Assembly: GCA_963669155.1 (NCBI GenBank)
Contig: OZ022591.1
Span: 2,931,297 to 2,995,296 of the forward strand
Reading direction: 5' to 3'
DNA length: 64,000 nt
Source of the DNA: Arbacia lixula
Taxonomy: Eukaryota > Echinodermata > Echinoidea > Arbacioida > Arbaciidae
The notes under the pieces are model-generated. The model was not told where the DNA came from and did no database searches. It saw only the letters and a list, made by a program, of their open reading frames with translations. Below, piece by piece: positions 50,701 to 63,093 of this stretch; the stretch's first letter is position 1, and each line of letters starts with the position of its first letter. A program made the position numbers and the translations under genes.

Positions 50701-53700
50701 ATATGTGAAGAGTGCTCGCAGCTACGACGAGCAGAACATGATCGCTACTCAGTACAAGAGGAACATCTACTACAGAACACTCAGGGTAGGTACTATATAC
50801 TGTGCCTAGCTTACAGGGACAGCAGACCTGCCAAGTCCCCCTGATTTCGCAGGAGACTCCCTGAAAGTGGGCCAATGATACTGCACTGGATTCTATCACG
50901 CCACCCAATCTTCCTGATTATTGATAGATTATTGTAAATGGGTTGTATGCATTTTATAGACATCTCCCTCATTTTCCCAAATCTTACTGATTGTTGATTT
51001 TCAATGTTGGTAGCTCTGGGCCAGGCAAAATGATGCCAGTACTGCTCTACATAAATTTGCATATTGCATATTAGCACCCATGTTTGAAGGATGGCTGCTA
51101 TTGTGAAGTGTTAACGCCTTCCTTTCCAGATCAACTGCAAAAAAAATATGATTGGTGTGTGTGTGTGTAGTATGAGGGCAAAAGTGAAGAGATAACTCCT
51201 TCATTGCCAGATAACTGCAAACATATTTTAGAATTTTTTAGAATTGTGTGTAGTATGGTCACAAAAGTGAAGAGTTCACTCATTTAGTGCCAGACAAAAG
51301 GTTGCTCTGTCCTCTTCACAATATCCTTGCGATGCCTTCAAGAGTGTGATTAACTTTATACGGAGCAAACCACAGGAAACTTTAATTTCTTCCCCACTTA
51401 GCCTCGAGGGGTATTCCTTGGTTAAAATGGATAGGAACTCGACCCCTTTAAGTACGTGCATCAAGGGTTTTACCAGTGTTGGTTTCACATGGTATAAAGA
51501 CCGTATGAAAAATGTTTTGGAAAAGAGTGCCAAGTGCAAAATTAGTCTGCAAGATGCATTTGTAGGCAATAGCTTTTGCAAATGTCAGACATTAATGTGT
51601 GCAAATGCCCATCCCTCTCATTGCCATAGGTTCATTTAATCTATAATAGGTCAATGTGTTTTGCTTTGCTTGGTGCTGATAGGGTTAAATCATGCAGAAG
51701 CCAATCCTGACAAGAGCCCCGAGTTGTATTTTGACCAAACCTTGCGTTGGAAGAAGAACATTCAGGGACTTGTTTTAAATACCGCCCTCATGGTTCTGCC
51801 TCTTCTCCTCCCTTCCAGGCCATCAATGCGGGTGAAGAGCTGATGTGCTGGTACAAGAGCAAGCCTGCCGTGAATGACGGAGCGGAAAATGAGAACAGTG
51901 ATAGCGCCCTCAACACCTCGGGAGAGAGTATCGAGAGTGGCAAGTCAGATGGATGCTCTCCCAAGTCAGGTAAATAGTAGTACATCTCAAAAAACATAAA
52001 TATAGTCAAGATAGCTGCATCTGAGAGGTGTGAGCAAAACAAAACCCAAATCATTATTTTGGTGATGTCATTTCAGATATGTGGGTAAATTATGTGATAA
52101 TATGTTTTAGAGATGGAGGTTTTTGTTTTTATGGGAGTGTCTTTCACTGTTGTACACATATGTTGTAGCCTTACTTGTGCGCATGATCTTAATGTGGGTT
52201 TCTTTCCTCAGTTTTAGTTGATTCTCTTGATATAGTCATGGTACGAGGCAAGATTTAAATGTTTGATGATTTCAGCTTATGTTTATGAGTATATGCTCCT
52301 ACAAAACTAAGGTTTAATTAATTTTTGTTATTAAGTTTTTGGTCAAGTTTTTTAATCCTCTAGTTTCCATTATAAAAGATTTCTATTTTCATTTCTTGTC
52401 TCAGATGGAGAGCCGTTTGACAGGCAGATGCCGATCCTGGAGAAGATAGAGACTGCAGAGTTGGACCCATCCCTGCTCAGCTCCTCCATGTCTGCCGAGT
52501 CTGAGCATCGAGCCAAGGTGCCGGCCCACCTCGATGTCCTTGGACACGACGAGCTGGACGATGACAAGGTGGCCGAGCCTCCTCTGATCTCACCCATCTA
52601 CCCGTCCAACAGCCACCACGCAGCCAGCTTCGCCTCCATTACGGCTGGGGTTGACTTGGGCGGGCTCGGGGATGACGGTGGCGGCGGCGATCTACAGATC
52701 CAAGAACCGGACATCTCGTCCAGCGATACCACCTCGCAGTACCTCCCGACTACAGAGGAGTTCCCTGAGAGCCATCCACTAGCAGATTCCACTTCTGTTA
52801 GCCATGCGAAAGGGGCCAAAAAAGAAGCAAGCGGGAAGAAGAGTAAATCGGATTTGAAGCGGAAGCTCGAATCCCGGGGCGGCATTCCAAAGAAACGGAC
52901 CAGAGTTGGGCAGAAGATCCCTAAATTGGCTAAGACCGAAGCCACTCTCCTTGCGAAGAAAGCAGTAGTGGATGCTGAAGCTGACGCAGATGGAATTGTC
53001 TCAGCTGTGATTGGACCTGACTGTGTGTCCGTGTTGCCAGATGGAACAGAAATGTTTGGGTGCCAGTTTTGTACCAAGAAGTGTCGCTTCCCTAATGGCC
53101 TGAAACTTCATCTGATGCTGAAGCATCGCATTCGCAAGATCACAGTGGAAGGCGTCAATACAAGAAAATGGGGGAAGGGACTGGGGCCTGAAGACATTAA
53201 AAATCGGAAGAAACCCAAGATTAAAAGACCTGAAGAGAATATGAATACAAATAATGCCAATGAGCAAACCCCCATGAAAGCTGAAGTAAAGACAAAGGAA
53301 ACAAGCTCGTCGGTTGTCAAGAAGAAAAGCCCCGGGGGCTCGTGCAAGAAGGGAGACTTCCGGTGCCACCTATGCAAGAAGAAGTTCATGTATGAGACAT
53401 GGAGAAATAAGCATCTACTGATCCATGAAGCAAAGCAGAACAAGGAGATGTTCCTTTGCTCAGACTGCCCACGGAGATTCCTGACAGATGGGGACTTGAC
53501 CAAGCATAAACTTACGCATAGATCAAAGCAGCAAGGACTATCACCGAGGGAACCGGGTACCGATGAACATTTAGAGACTGCTGAACCTTCATCTCGTTGT
53601 GCAAGTGAAGTGGGCGTAAACTTGGAAGCAGAGCCAATAGAAGACAATGGAAGTTCAATCTCCGTAACAAAGTCTTTGTCCCCATCTCACTCGAGTGAAG

Positions 53701-56700
53701 CTGGTTCAAGTGAAGCTGGCCTGAAGGGAGCTGATGAGCGGCACACGGCGAAGAGAAGGAATGTGACCAGTCGGAAAGGACTACTAAAGAAAGTCGCCTC
53801 TTGCAAAATATGTGGCATTGAGTTTGTTTCTTCTTCTAATCTTCATCGGCACCTTCGCAGGAGACACGGGCTGGACTTGGCAAAGAAAACATCTCCACGA
53901 CCTTCAGACAGCAGTGACGCATTGAAGACTGAAGAGGTGAAAGATGCCAAGATTGTGCAGGATGTGAGAGATGCAAAAGATGTCAAGCATGTCAAGGAAA
54001 TAGTTGTTGGTTCAAAGCCTGGAGGTCAGAGCGTACCCGTCAGCAAAGAAAGTTTACTGAATGTCCCCAAAGTGAATATTGTTCACACAAAGGGTCACAT
54101 GAAGACCATGGCCAATGTGACCAGGATGATCCGAAAGAAGCATGCAACAGCCATGCTCCAAAACATGCTGATGGAGAGGAAGATTGGCGGTGAGGAGTCC
54201 AAGGGGGACCAGAGCAAGATGAGAGCCAGGCTACACGCAGCTCTGCGGCAGGGAAAACACAGCTCCAAGAGGAAGCAAGGTTTCACCAGAATCGAGCAGG
54301 TGGCCTCATTAACAGCTAAACAGGAATCTGGCGAGGTGCCGGCTCATATCTGTCCTTGGCAGAACGAAGTCAGACCGGCACCATTCATCCCAAAGAAAAT
54401 ACCAGTGTCAAAGACCGAGGAGTCCAAGCCAGAGCCTATGCCTAACAATGTAGAGATCCTGGACCTCAGGGTGAAGAAATCAAACGGAGATGGAACCCAG
54501 AAGGGTGCAATGCCCTACCTCATGGGTGACCCATCCCAACCTTTAGACCTGACCTGCCACTCCAGACCTGCGACACAAGCTCCCAAGTACAAGGCAACCA
54601 AGAAGCCACCTCCTGCTATCCCCATCAAGACAGAACCCAAGACCTTCACCCGCTTCAACATCACCCCCAGGATGAAGTCTACGGGCTGGAAGTCCACGAC
54701 ACTGTCCAACCCCCTGGAATCGCTAGACCACGAGAGGGCGACAAAGTTCTCAGTACTGGATGCTGCAATCACCTGCAATGTGTGCGAGCTTCCCTTTGAC
54801 TCCATGAAGCTTCTGACCCAGCATGTTGTTGCACACGCAGAGGACTATCCCTATAAATGTGAGTTCTGTGTGAAGTTGTTTGAGACTACAGACATGCTTG
54901 CATCTCATCGATATGAGCTGCACCGTGTAGGGAAAATGTACTGCTGCTCGGAGTGTCAGCAGGAGTTTGCCTACCTCTCCAATCTGAAGCAGCACCAGGC
55001 AGACATGCACTCTGACCAGATGTGCTCGTACACGGAGAGGGGGCCTGAGGAGATCCGACCTCAGAACTTCACCGACCCGACCAAAGCCATCCAGACTCCT
55101 CCCATCATGCCTCAGGCCCGGGAGAGGATCTCTCTCATCGCCCACGAGATGAGCAAGGTCAGTCCATCCAAATTTGGTCGCTTCAGCTCAGCAGCCCCCC
55201 AGGAGCCCAAGCCCACTGTCTCTAGGAAGCACTCTCAGAAGAAGGATGTTCCCCGCAATCCTCAGCGGCATCACCCTTTCGCCCACGCAAGACAGATTGG
55301 CTACCTCAGTACTCTCCCAGATACCAGTCAGTCAAGCAAGAATGTCAGCCACTATGACATGGCCACAAACAATCGCTGCACCAAGTGTGCCAAGGTCTTC
55401 CGCAGTACTGCCGATCTTCACGTTCACATCATGGAGTGTGCCGCTGCAGGAATGCCCAAAGAAGTCAAAGCAAAAACCCCGGTGAAGTCACCACCTAAGG
55501 TGGTGGAGAAGAAGAAACAGGTGGCTCAGGAGACCAAGGAGAAAAATGCCAAGGCTAGGAAACTCAAGATGCAGGCAGCCAGACGAAGCAGGAACAGAGC
55601 TGTGCAGAAGAGCAATGAGAGTGAGGAGAGTGACGCAGCAGGGAAACGCAAGCGGGCTAGACCAGGTCTCAAGATGTACAACCCCCTTAACCACACCAGG
55701 AGAAGAGCCAGTGCCAACATTGACGACGTCCACGCCTGCCAGGGCTGTGGCAAGCAGTTCCATTTCATCAATGGCCTGGAGCGACACATGAAGCTCTGCC
55801 CAAACAAGGATAAGCTCTTCAAAAAGAGCACCAACCCAAACATTGCTCCCAAGAACATGAACCATCAGTGTGCGTACTGCGCTCGCCAGTTTGTCTACCT
55901 CCGGAGCCTGAAGAAACACATCTCTAGCTGTCCAAAGAGACCAGCCCATGCTCCAACAAACGTGACGGTTCCGCTTGTTCCCACATCAACACTCCAAGCA
56001 CCAGTACTGGCAACAGCAACAACCTCCGTGACTGCCTCTACCACAGCCTTGCCATCTCAGGCCACTGCTGTTACAGGGACACCTGCAACAGTAACACCTC
56101 CAGTCCCAGAAGCTGCAACCCCAGACAAGAAAGACACCATCGTCCAGAGTGAACCACCCCTCAAACCAACCGCTTCTGTGGCTGACGTTTCTGAACAGGC
56201 AACTCCTTCAAAGGACGTCGAGGCAGCTGGGGATGATGTGGCTTCTGTGGAGACACGGGTGGCTCAGAACGGTAGCCCAGACAAGAGTGGGAATGAGGGA
56301 AGTGAAGCGAAAGGAAGCGGGAGTCCCAGGAGGGCCAGGAAGAGGAGGCGGAGACTGGATCCTTACGCCAAGAGGAAGAGGTCCGCCTCCCCCAGAGGCA
56401 GGCAGAGGCAGCTGGAGGAAGGTGATGAGGAAGAGATGGAGGAAGAGGAAGAGGAGGAGGAGGAGGAGGAGGATATGGAAGAGGATAGGGTAGTGTATGA
56501 TGACGGAGAGAAGAAGGAGGTCGTAGAGAAGATCGGAGAGGAGGAGAAGAAGGAGGGAGAAAGGATGAAGGAGGAGGAGGGGATAGGGGATAAGAAAGAA
56601 AAAGGGGAGGAGGAGGAAAAGAAAGATGACAAAAAGGAAGAGGAAGAGAAGAGGGAGAAGGAGAATAAAAATGAGGATGTGATACAGGAGGAAGGTAAGA

Positions 56701-56876
56701 TCCATGATACAGTGGGTGATAACGACACAGTAAAAGTCAAAAGTGGAGAAAAATTGGAAAGTGCAAATGACAGCAACAAAGACAGCAAGTGCATTGCGGG
56801 TGATAAACCGGTGCTAGATGACAAAGCGACATCGCAATCTGATGGCACTCCGAATGAAACTGAGGCAGGGTGTTGA
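47689..56876 (+). CDS. PRDM2: PRDM2 (RIZ)-like PR/SET-domain zinc-finger protein
   Basis: PRDM2/RIZ proteins are nuclear chromatin regulators with a PR (SET-related) domain. Five coding exons (47689-47770, 50035-50138, 50630-50785, 51819-51969, 52405-56876) join in phase to 1654 aa; human RIZ1 is about 1718. The PR domain (about residues 10-130) matches RIZ1: MGVWAKKAVRKGRTYGPF, EANWMRY-like KANWMRYV, NIYYRTLR, GEELMCWY. Ten zinc fingers follow at about 383, 485, 515, 632, 952, 980, 1009, 1153, 1274 and 1318; the last three are C2HC. EILDLRVKK (about 848) and QPLDLTC (about 876, CtBP-type PxDLT) lie between finger groups. Near the end are a basic RKRRRRLDPYAKRKR segment (about 1475) and a long acidic/lysine tract (about 1500-1595). 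The start is chosen because an in-frame TGA lies four codons upstream. The giant last coding exon also occurs in vertebrate PRDM2. Confidence 0.93.
47712..48510 (+). repeat. Tandem array of the PRDM2 exon-1 3' end and donor site
   Basis: Units begin GGATCAA(A/G)CACC at about 47712, 47888, 48052, 48222 and 48424 (periods about 164-202 bp). Units 1-3 retain TTCAGACAGTCC.TCATGGAA and ACACTGATGG|GTA.GTAGAG; unit 4 keeps only CCCACACTGATGG|GTAGGC; unit 5 is decayed. Unit 1 is the coding exon. Spacers share AGAACAGTTGGTATATTTGG and GGATCAGGATTAACGTTA. Confidence 0.92.
48511..50034 (+). other. PRDM2 intron 1, distal part
   Basis: AT-rich, no exon or element ends seen. It ends in an ATTG tetranucleotide repeat (50012-50030) immediately before the acceptor. 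Confidence 0.6.
50035..50138 (+). CDS. PRDM2: PRDM2 coding exon 2 (PR domain)
   Basis: The acceptor is GATTGACAG|GTGTCTGG and the donor is GGGAG|GTGAGT. Encodes (G)VWAKKAVRKGRTYGPFM and then GEKKKCSEVPDDTYSWE, matching RIZ1 GVWATKPI..GPFVGDKKK. Confidence 0.95.
50630..50785 (+). CDS. PRDM2: PRDM2 coding exon 3 (PR domain)
   Basis: The acceptor is TTTTCCCTCAG|ATCCGC and the donor is CTCAGG|GTAGGT; 52 codons, phase 0. Encodes IRGPKGVRLYSIDASEPTKA, then NWMRYVKSARSYDEQNM and NIYYRTLR. Confidence 0.95.
51109..51298. repeat. Short tandem repeat units in PRDM2 intron 3
   Basis: About 2.3 units of roughly 80 bp sharing CC.GATAACTGCAAA, GTGTGTAGTATG and AAAAGTGAAGAG. Confidence 0.7.
51819..51969 (+). 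CDS. PRDM2: PRDM2 coding exon 4 (end of PR domain, linker)
   Basis: The acceptor is CCCTTCCAG|GCCATC and the donor is TCAG|GTAAAT. Encodes AINAGEELMCWYKSKPAV followed by a Ser/Glu/Asn-rich linker. GEEL(M/L)(V/C)WY is the closing motif of PR domains. Confidence 0.94.
52405..56876 (+). CDS. PRDM2: PRDM2 coding exon 5 (zinc fingers and C-terminus)
   Basis: The acceptor is CTTGTCTCAG|ATGGAG; one uninterrupted frame of 4472 bp to TGA at 56874-56876. Contains all ten fingers (for example CQFCTKKCRFPNGLKLHLML, CHLCKKKFMYETWRNKHLLI, CQGCGKQFHFINGLERHMK). The antisense open frames of 100-180 aa across it are shadows. Confidence 0.96.
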
Positions 56877-59032
56877 AAGAAGATTGAAGAGGATTGTCAA
56901 ATTGATAAAGAGGAGGAAAACAGTTGTGATGAACTGATGTGAACACAAAAGCATGCAGTCCATAGAGGCTGAATGAACAATATTGCACAGATGAATTTCT
57001 GTACATGTATGACCATGTGCAGGCCTCTTAGTACTAAATAATTCTTGAAATATGTATAACATGAAATTTAGTATTACATTGTTCAAATTGTACTGGAATT
57101 TAAGGTTTTTAAAGAGTGCATTTAAAGTATAAATTCTGTCTATTGGTGGGACCTATTGCGGAAAAATGAAAGATAGGTGAAATTGTTTTGCATATTCATG
57201 TATGTGTTAAAGAAACAAAGCATGTGGTCTTCTTGAAATCTGAATATCGTTTCCCCAGTCGTTCACCTCTGAAAGGAGTTTTATAAGTACGCTTATGTAT
57301 CTCAGCTATCCTCCCTTTCCATCCTGGTTATGAGATGATGGTACACAGTAATAGTAAGTATTGATAATGCATGTTTGCTGAATACAGTATGCAATATTTA
57401 TTTTTGTACAGTTATCAATATATCTAAATATTGGGGGCTAGTGCCTGAACAACTATGGGGAGATAAAGGATTTCAATTTAAAAAAAATGTGGATTTTAAC
57501 CATCGAAAGACTAAGATGTTGCATGCTATTTCAGTACTAATCTCATTGTATTTGTGGTGGTGAAATTAGATACTACATGACGTATGATCATTGTAAGATG
57601 GTTTAATGTGGGCCTGTAGAATAAGAATTGCTGTTCCTATATTGAATAATTACTCTTTTTTTTAATCAGAAAAGTCTTAAACACAACAGTTCACACATAA
57701 AGTGCCACATTCGCATTTCAGCCCGAGGTGTGAACTGAAATCCCATGAAAGAGCTGTGTCTTGCTTGTCGCAGAAAGGGGAAATGATATGTATCAACGGT
57801 GTACTGACAAGCTGACCATGAAATTGAAATTAAAAATGTTCTGTAATGTTCTGTGGAACTAATCTGAATTTAACACCAATGGTCTAGCATGTGCTTGATC
57901 AATCACAGTTAAACCACATTGTACCTTACCGGTTGGCAGGCTTGTCAAAGAATAGTCTTAACATTCTTTGGCCTCAGTTACTGCTGCACTTTTATATACT
58001 ACTGTTATGCTGCATGAATCTTCTCTATTAAGTCTTCAGTATAAGCACACTCTATATACGTACCTTCATGAAAAATACCACTAATGGCCTAGCGGCTTGC
58101 CTGAGCATTGTCTGATATGGCACCAATGAAAGTATGTCAAACTCATGCTTGTCTCCTTATTGCACAACATGACACTGAAGTTGCAGGAGGTGAGGACGTG
58201 TTTCTGTACAAATTCTAATGGAAGGATTGGTAGATAACATTTAATATGAACATCTACTACAGTTTCTGGTTTAATATGCTGGAAATCTGCATTAAACTGT
58301 TCTTTACTGAACCTGCATATATGCTGGCCACTTTTTCCCTTGCACATGATAAGCAGCATGAATTCCATACAATCTGCTATTCTGACAGTAGAGGAAAGGC
58401 TATGATAATGAATCTCAAATACCAAGGACACAATTATGCCACGTCCCTTTGGTTACTGCAGTTCTGTGGCAAATTTTGACATGCTAACTAGACCACAGTA
58501 CACAAAGACAGGAAATCTAACCGTGAGCTACTTGATAATCAAGATGATCTGTACATAGGGCTTAATTTATTATTGGATTTTGTGTTGGAATTATGTAACA
58601 AGAGGGCAATATGTGCATGGCCCTTTGAGGTACTGGTAGTATGACTTTTGAATATCTATTGCCTATCGGTAATCGTCTCAGGAACCTTCTAATGATGTGA
58701 TCAACTCAATTGTGCATGCATGGTGTGTGTGTGGTCTGCAATCTTAGACTAGTCAGCATACAGCGTAATGTGATGACTATGCTGCATATGTGTGTAATTA
58801 GTTATGGGCTAGTCATGGTTCAAGCCTGTTGACTGTTGTTTTCTCCTAAATCCAATCGCACCTTTAAAGTCATAACGTGTGTATCTCGAGTGAGTTACAG
58901 TGATGAAATAAAGAGTGAAACCTGCTTTAGCAACCATCTGTATAGAGACCACCTGTCTTTAATGACCATATTGTTGTTTACCTTGAACAATTCAAGTTTC
59001 TCATTTAAACTTGTACATGTATAAACTAACCT
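56877..59032 (+). other. PRDM2 3' UTR and flank
   Basis: AT-rich with no further coding exon seen. Poly(A) candidates are ATTAAA at 57829-57834, followed by GTTCTGTAATGTTCTGTGG, and AATAAA at 58907-58912. The true end is unknown. Confidence 0.5.
57829..57834 (+). terminator. Candidate polyadenylation signal for PRDM2
   Basis: ATTAAA with GU-rich sequence within 25 nt downstream, about 950 bp after the stop. Confidence 0.35.
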
Positions 59033-59342
59033 GGGGGGTGTTTCACCAAGCTGTTCGTGAGTTACGAACGACTTTACGAACGACTGGTGATTCCTTATTG
59101 TGCTAAATGCGATACCACACTTTGTTGTTTGAGAATCTGATTTAGCACATGAAGGGATCACCAGTTGTTCGTAAAGTCGTTCGTAACTTACGAACAGCTA
59201 CGACTTTACAAACGACTGGTGATTCCTTCTTGTGCTAAATGCGATACCACACTTTGTTCATTGAGAATCTAATTTAGCACAAGAAGGGATCACCAGTCAT
59301 TCGTAAAGTCATTCGTAACAACAGCTTGGTGAAACACCCCCC
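59033..59342. mobile_element. Nested foldback element with GGTGTTTCACCAAGCTGTT ends
   Basis: Outer inverted ends are GGGGGGTGTTTCACCAAGCT and its complement. Inside, a palindromic module (GACTTTACGAACGACTGGTG, ATTCCTT.TTGTGCTAAATG, GATACCACACTTTGTT and complements) occurs twice in tandem. No coding capacity. Confidence 0.88.
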
Positions 59343-60351
59343 TGTACATAAATAACAGTGTTCGGCTCCCTTCAATGGTCTTTAACCCCTCATGTACCAA
59401 ACAATGTTACCCTTTAGGATTGGTGTGTATTAATGGTGAAATAATAAACCAGTGGGTTAGATTTCAGGTCTCACTGCATTATCATAGCACCATAATTTAG
59501 GTTATGTGGAAGTTTAGGACATGGTACTCTCGTTTTGGCTATCAGCTGTCTCCTATACTGGTCTGAAACAAAGAAAGATTATAATTTTGGCTGGACAGAA
59601 AACTGGGACCGGATAGTACTCTCTATTCGGTCATGCATATATTTATCTCCGAACATACCTACTGACCATACTTCGCTATTGGTTCGTATCTGTATGTATA
59701 GAGGGAATGCATGTTTCAGCTTTGGAGCATTCATGACAATTGAACCAAATAATGTTGATTGAATTACTCAATGAATGTTCAGAACGGAACATATATGCTG
59801 CCCTCTATCGGTGGTTACATGATAGTGGTTTTGTTGTAGTCTGCAGCAATAGATTTGACTGAGACACTTTCTTAAAACATGCATCTTTCATTTAAGACTA
59901 GCGGTTTGAATTGCTATGCAGCTAGAGGCATGTACAAATAATAAGAGCAAGCCTCTCCCGTTTCAGACCCGTTGATTAAGACTGACAAGGGAAGGGAACA
60001 ATTTAGGATTTAAAATTTGGGAAGCACTCGTTATTCCGAAGGTTCATTATTCCAAACGTTACGCCACAAATGCTCGGATTAACGAACCCTTTTTCGTTTT
60101 TGGACTAACGAGCATCGACGTATAGGCAATTCACGTGTTACGGAATTACCAACCTTCGGAATATCGATCTGTAAGCTAAAATTTGATGAATAATTTCAAA
60201 TCAGCAGACGAGTATTTGTGAGAAATTAATGTGCCCACCAATTGCCAATGATTGTTATAAATTTGCACCCCTACACCAGGAAAATGATTCCCTGTAGAAC
60301 TAGCGAAGTAAATTATGGGACTCAACTGGCATGTTCCTCAGAAAGTGTCAC

Positions 60352-60570
60352 AATAGAGTAACAAAGTGGTGTGGTCATATCCATTGGTATGCCGGATTCT
60401 GGTTCTAAACGACGTCACTCTAGTAAGACTTGCCGCACTGGTCCGACATTGACTAGCGGGATAGTCTCGGGCACTACCAATGAGAGTCCCCGCTATGGTC
60501 GCCGATGTTCGCTTTACCCACATAGTTTAGAACCAGTTGTCCATGTGACGTTTCACTTCGGTACTCTATT
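60352..60570. mobile_element. Foldback element with AATAGAGTA ends
   Basis: Left AATAGAGTAACAAAGTGGTG, right CACTTCGGTACTCTATT. Shares GGTCATATCCATTG, CTGGTTCT, CACTGGTCCGACATTG and GTCCCCGC.A.GGTC with 24242-24735. Confidence 0.75.
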
Positions 60571-60917
60571 AAAGTTTGTGCGTGCGGGCAAGTGGAGGAA
60601 TGTGATTGGGGCGTGGTCTTGTGGAACTGGGGTTTGTCAGGAAGAGGTGAAGAGTGTTGTCCACACTCGTAACCTCGTGGATTGATTAAAAATACTACGG
60701 GGAATTGGAGGGAAATACTGCATAAGAACTTCCCTCCCAATAATTGAACTGGAAACTGCCTGTCTGTGCCTGATAAACTACTGCTCGATGGAATCTGCGT
60801 GTGTATTGCTTATGCAGCAATGTGTCAATTACAAGTAAAGAGTTAACTAAGATTTCTGACCTGGCTATGGAGGGCTAATGCACGATATAGCTAGGTGCGC
60901 ACGCTGTCGTTACCAGT

Positions 60918-61073
60918 GCCCCGTTGCATAAAACTTACCATTAACGATAACTCTGCCTTCATTGGTAACTACCGTAGTAACATCGCTCGACGGCCAATCA
61001 AAGTCAAGGTTTCGTCAGAAGTTGCCATTGATAGTACGGTTACCATCAATGGTAAGTTTTATGCAACAGGGCC
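60918..61073. mobile_element. Foldback element of the GTTGCAT family, copy
   Basis: Left CCCGTTGCATAAAACTTACC, right GGTAAGTTTTATGCAACAGG; an intact inverted pair with an internal ACGGCCAATCAAAGTCAAGG block. Confidence 0.85.
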
Positions 61074-63093
61074 AATATGTACGATATTTCCTGTTTATCA
61101 TACTCTCTCTCTCCCACCCCCTCAAAAACTGTCAAACATTAAGATAATACTGAAGTGTCAAACATTAAAATAACACCACTCTTGTTTATGTAGCATCCTG
61201 AGTTTGGATTAAGCATATTTCCTGGTAAGAATCCGGTTTCATATAGCCAAAATTGGTACAGAGACAGTTAGGTCTAGTTTCTAGTCTGTGGCAAGTACTG
61301 TAGTTACACTTCTTTCTTGAGGAGGGAAGAAGGAATTCGTCTCCCGAGACCAGAAGAATTGGTATTTTCGGCCATTGTGTCATAATGAAACGTGCGACGC
61401 TCCACAACCTGCAGTCTCGACAAGTGCAGAACAAGTATCGATGTATAAGTCCTTCTGTATCTAGGAAATAGAGATTAACTTTTCAGCCAAAAGGGGAATA
61501 GGCCTTTATCATAATATATGACGATATGTCAGGTAAACCTCTCGTCTGCTGGCACATACTTTATGGATACACTAAAGACCCTTACCCAATCCAGACTCTG
61601 ATTTTCATACCCGTTCATTTTCTGACAAGGGTTTGTAGCCACGAACTATTTTACTTTGTCAAAGTTCTATCCAAAGGATTCCAAAAATACTAATGCTTAT
61701 GTAGTATTTACGCACTGTGATTTTTGCACACGTCAGTACAGCAAATCTCCTTAGAAGTATAATTCCCGATTGCGTGCTATTTAATGTTGTTAACCGTGTT
61801 ATATTTATTACGATATTTTATATATTTATTATTTTGTATTTTTCAACTCTTGCACCGTGATGCACAGAACTCAAGCTTTGCAGGTAATGAATTGTGCATA
61901 TTAAAGTTCATGTCATGATTGTGCAGGAACAATTAGATATTCTTTAACTCTTTGTTTCTTGTGCATTTTTGTACAATTCATACAGAAGGCAACACCCATT
62001 CAACAGTAGTTCATCTGGTACTAAAAGGGTTAATATGAGATTCTACTGTACTGTGAATGTATTCATCTGGTTTTAGATGTTGAATTCAATACAGTCAAAC
62101 CTTTGGGTAAAGACTACCCCATCATGGCCCATGGAGAACACCAGGTGGTCTTTATGAACGGGTTCAATTACATACAGACTGCTCTGAATGGATACAGGTA
62201 GAGTGGCCATTACAGAGTCGTGGTCTCTATAGACAGTGGGTCTAACTAATCATTTCAACATGTAATCGAGTCTAAATGATTCTTTCTTCATTATCATACC
62301 CAAATTCGCGATCCCTGTGGCTTCAATATTTATATGTTAAATGATTCTTTCTTCATTATCACGCTCATCCGCGATGCCTGTGTTTTCAATGTTAAGATGT
62401 TAAACGGTATCCTTGAATTGATGACTTGGAATAGGACAGAGAGATGAAGATGTAGAAATTAGGGGCAGGAATAGTTTAATACATAACAATAGAGAGACAT
62501 GTAGTGTAAGAAATGAAAGAAACAACGAACGTAAAGAAGAGGCTTGTTACATAAGGACAGGTTTACAGCACATCGGTTTGCTATACGCTCTCTTCATGCA
62601 ACGTACTTTCACATAATATTTATTGAAGAACAGATTGCTGTCCATATCAGAGAGATAGACTTGTAGGTCTCGCTCAATATTTGTGAGACAGCGATCAAGA
62701 TTTTTGTTTTTGGTTGCTTCCTAATTGATAAGTTGACTTGAGTTGACATTATTTTAAGTTGAAAGTCCTTTCACTGTCTTCCACGATTGTTTTACATTTT
62801 GTTTTCGATGCATGAATACTGTTCTGGTGGTAAAAAAAAAAAATCTGACGCACTTCGTAAGGTCGTGTATGTATGATGTCCTATTTTTTTTGTGAACGAT
62901 GGATTATTGTGTTCCAATAAAAACAAACGGAAACTGAAAACTTGAAAAGGCTGTACCTTGCATTCATTCTTGACTCATGCTTGAAGGTAAATTGAAGCAT
63001 GGATACCACTGGATCTGTTTTACATGACCCGTCTTGTGTTTTAATGTCCAACTTCATTAGTACTTTATTGACCAAAGTCACATTGAGAAGTCT

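Noticed and set aside
50570..50908. 112-aa minus-strand frame
   Set aside because: Shadow of PRDM2 PR-domain exon 3.
52598..53647. Antisense open frames of 120-180 aa over PRDM2 exon 5
   Set aside because: They lie exactly opposite a conserved zinc-finger coding exon; shadows of its codon bias.
56208..56848. Antisense 161- and 165-aa open frames
   Set aside because: Complement of the acidic Glu/Lys codon tract of PRDM2.
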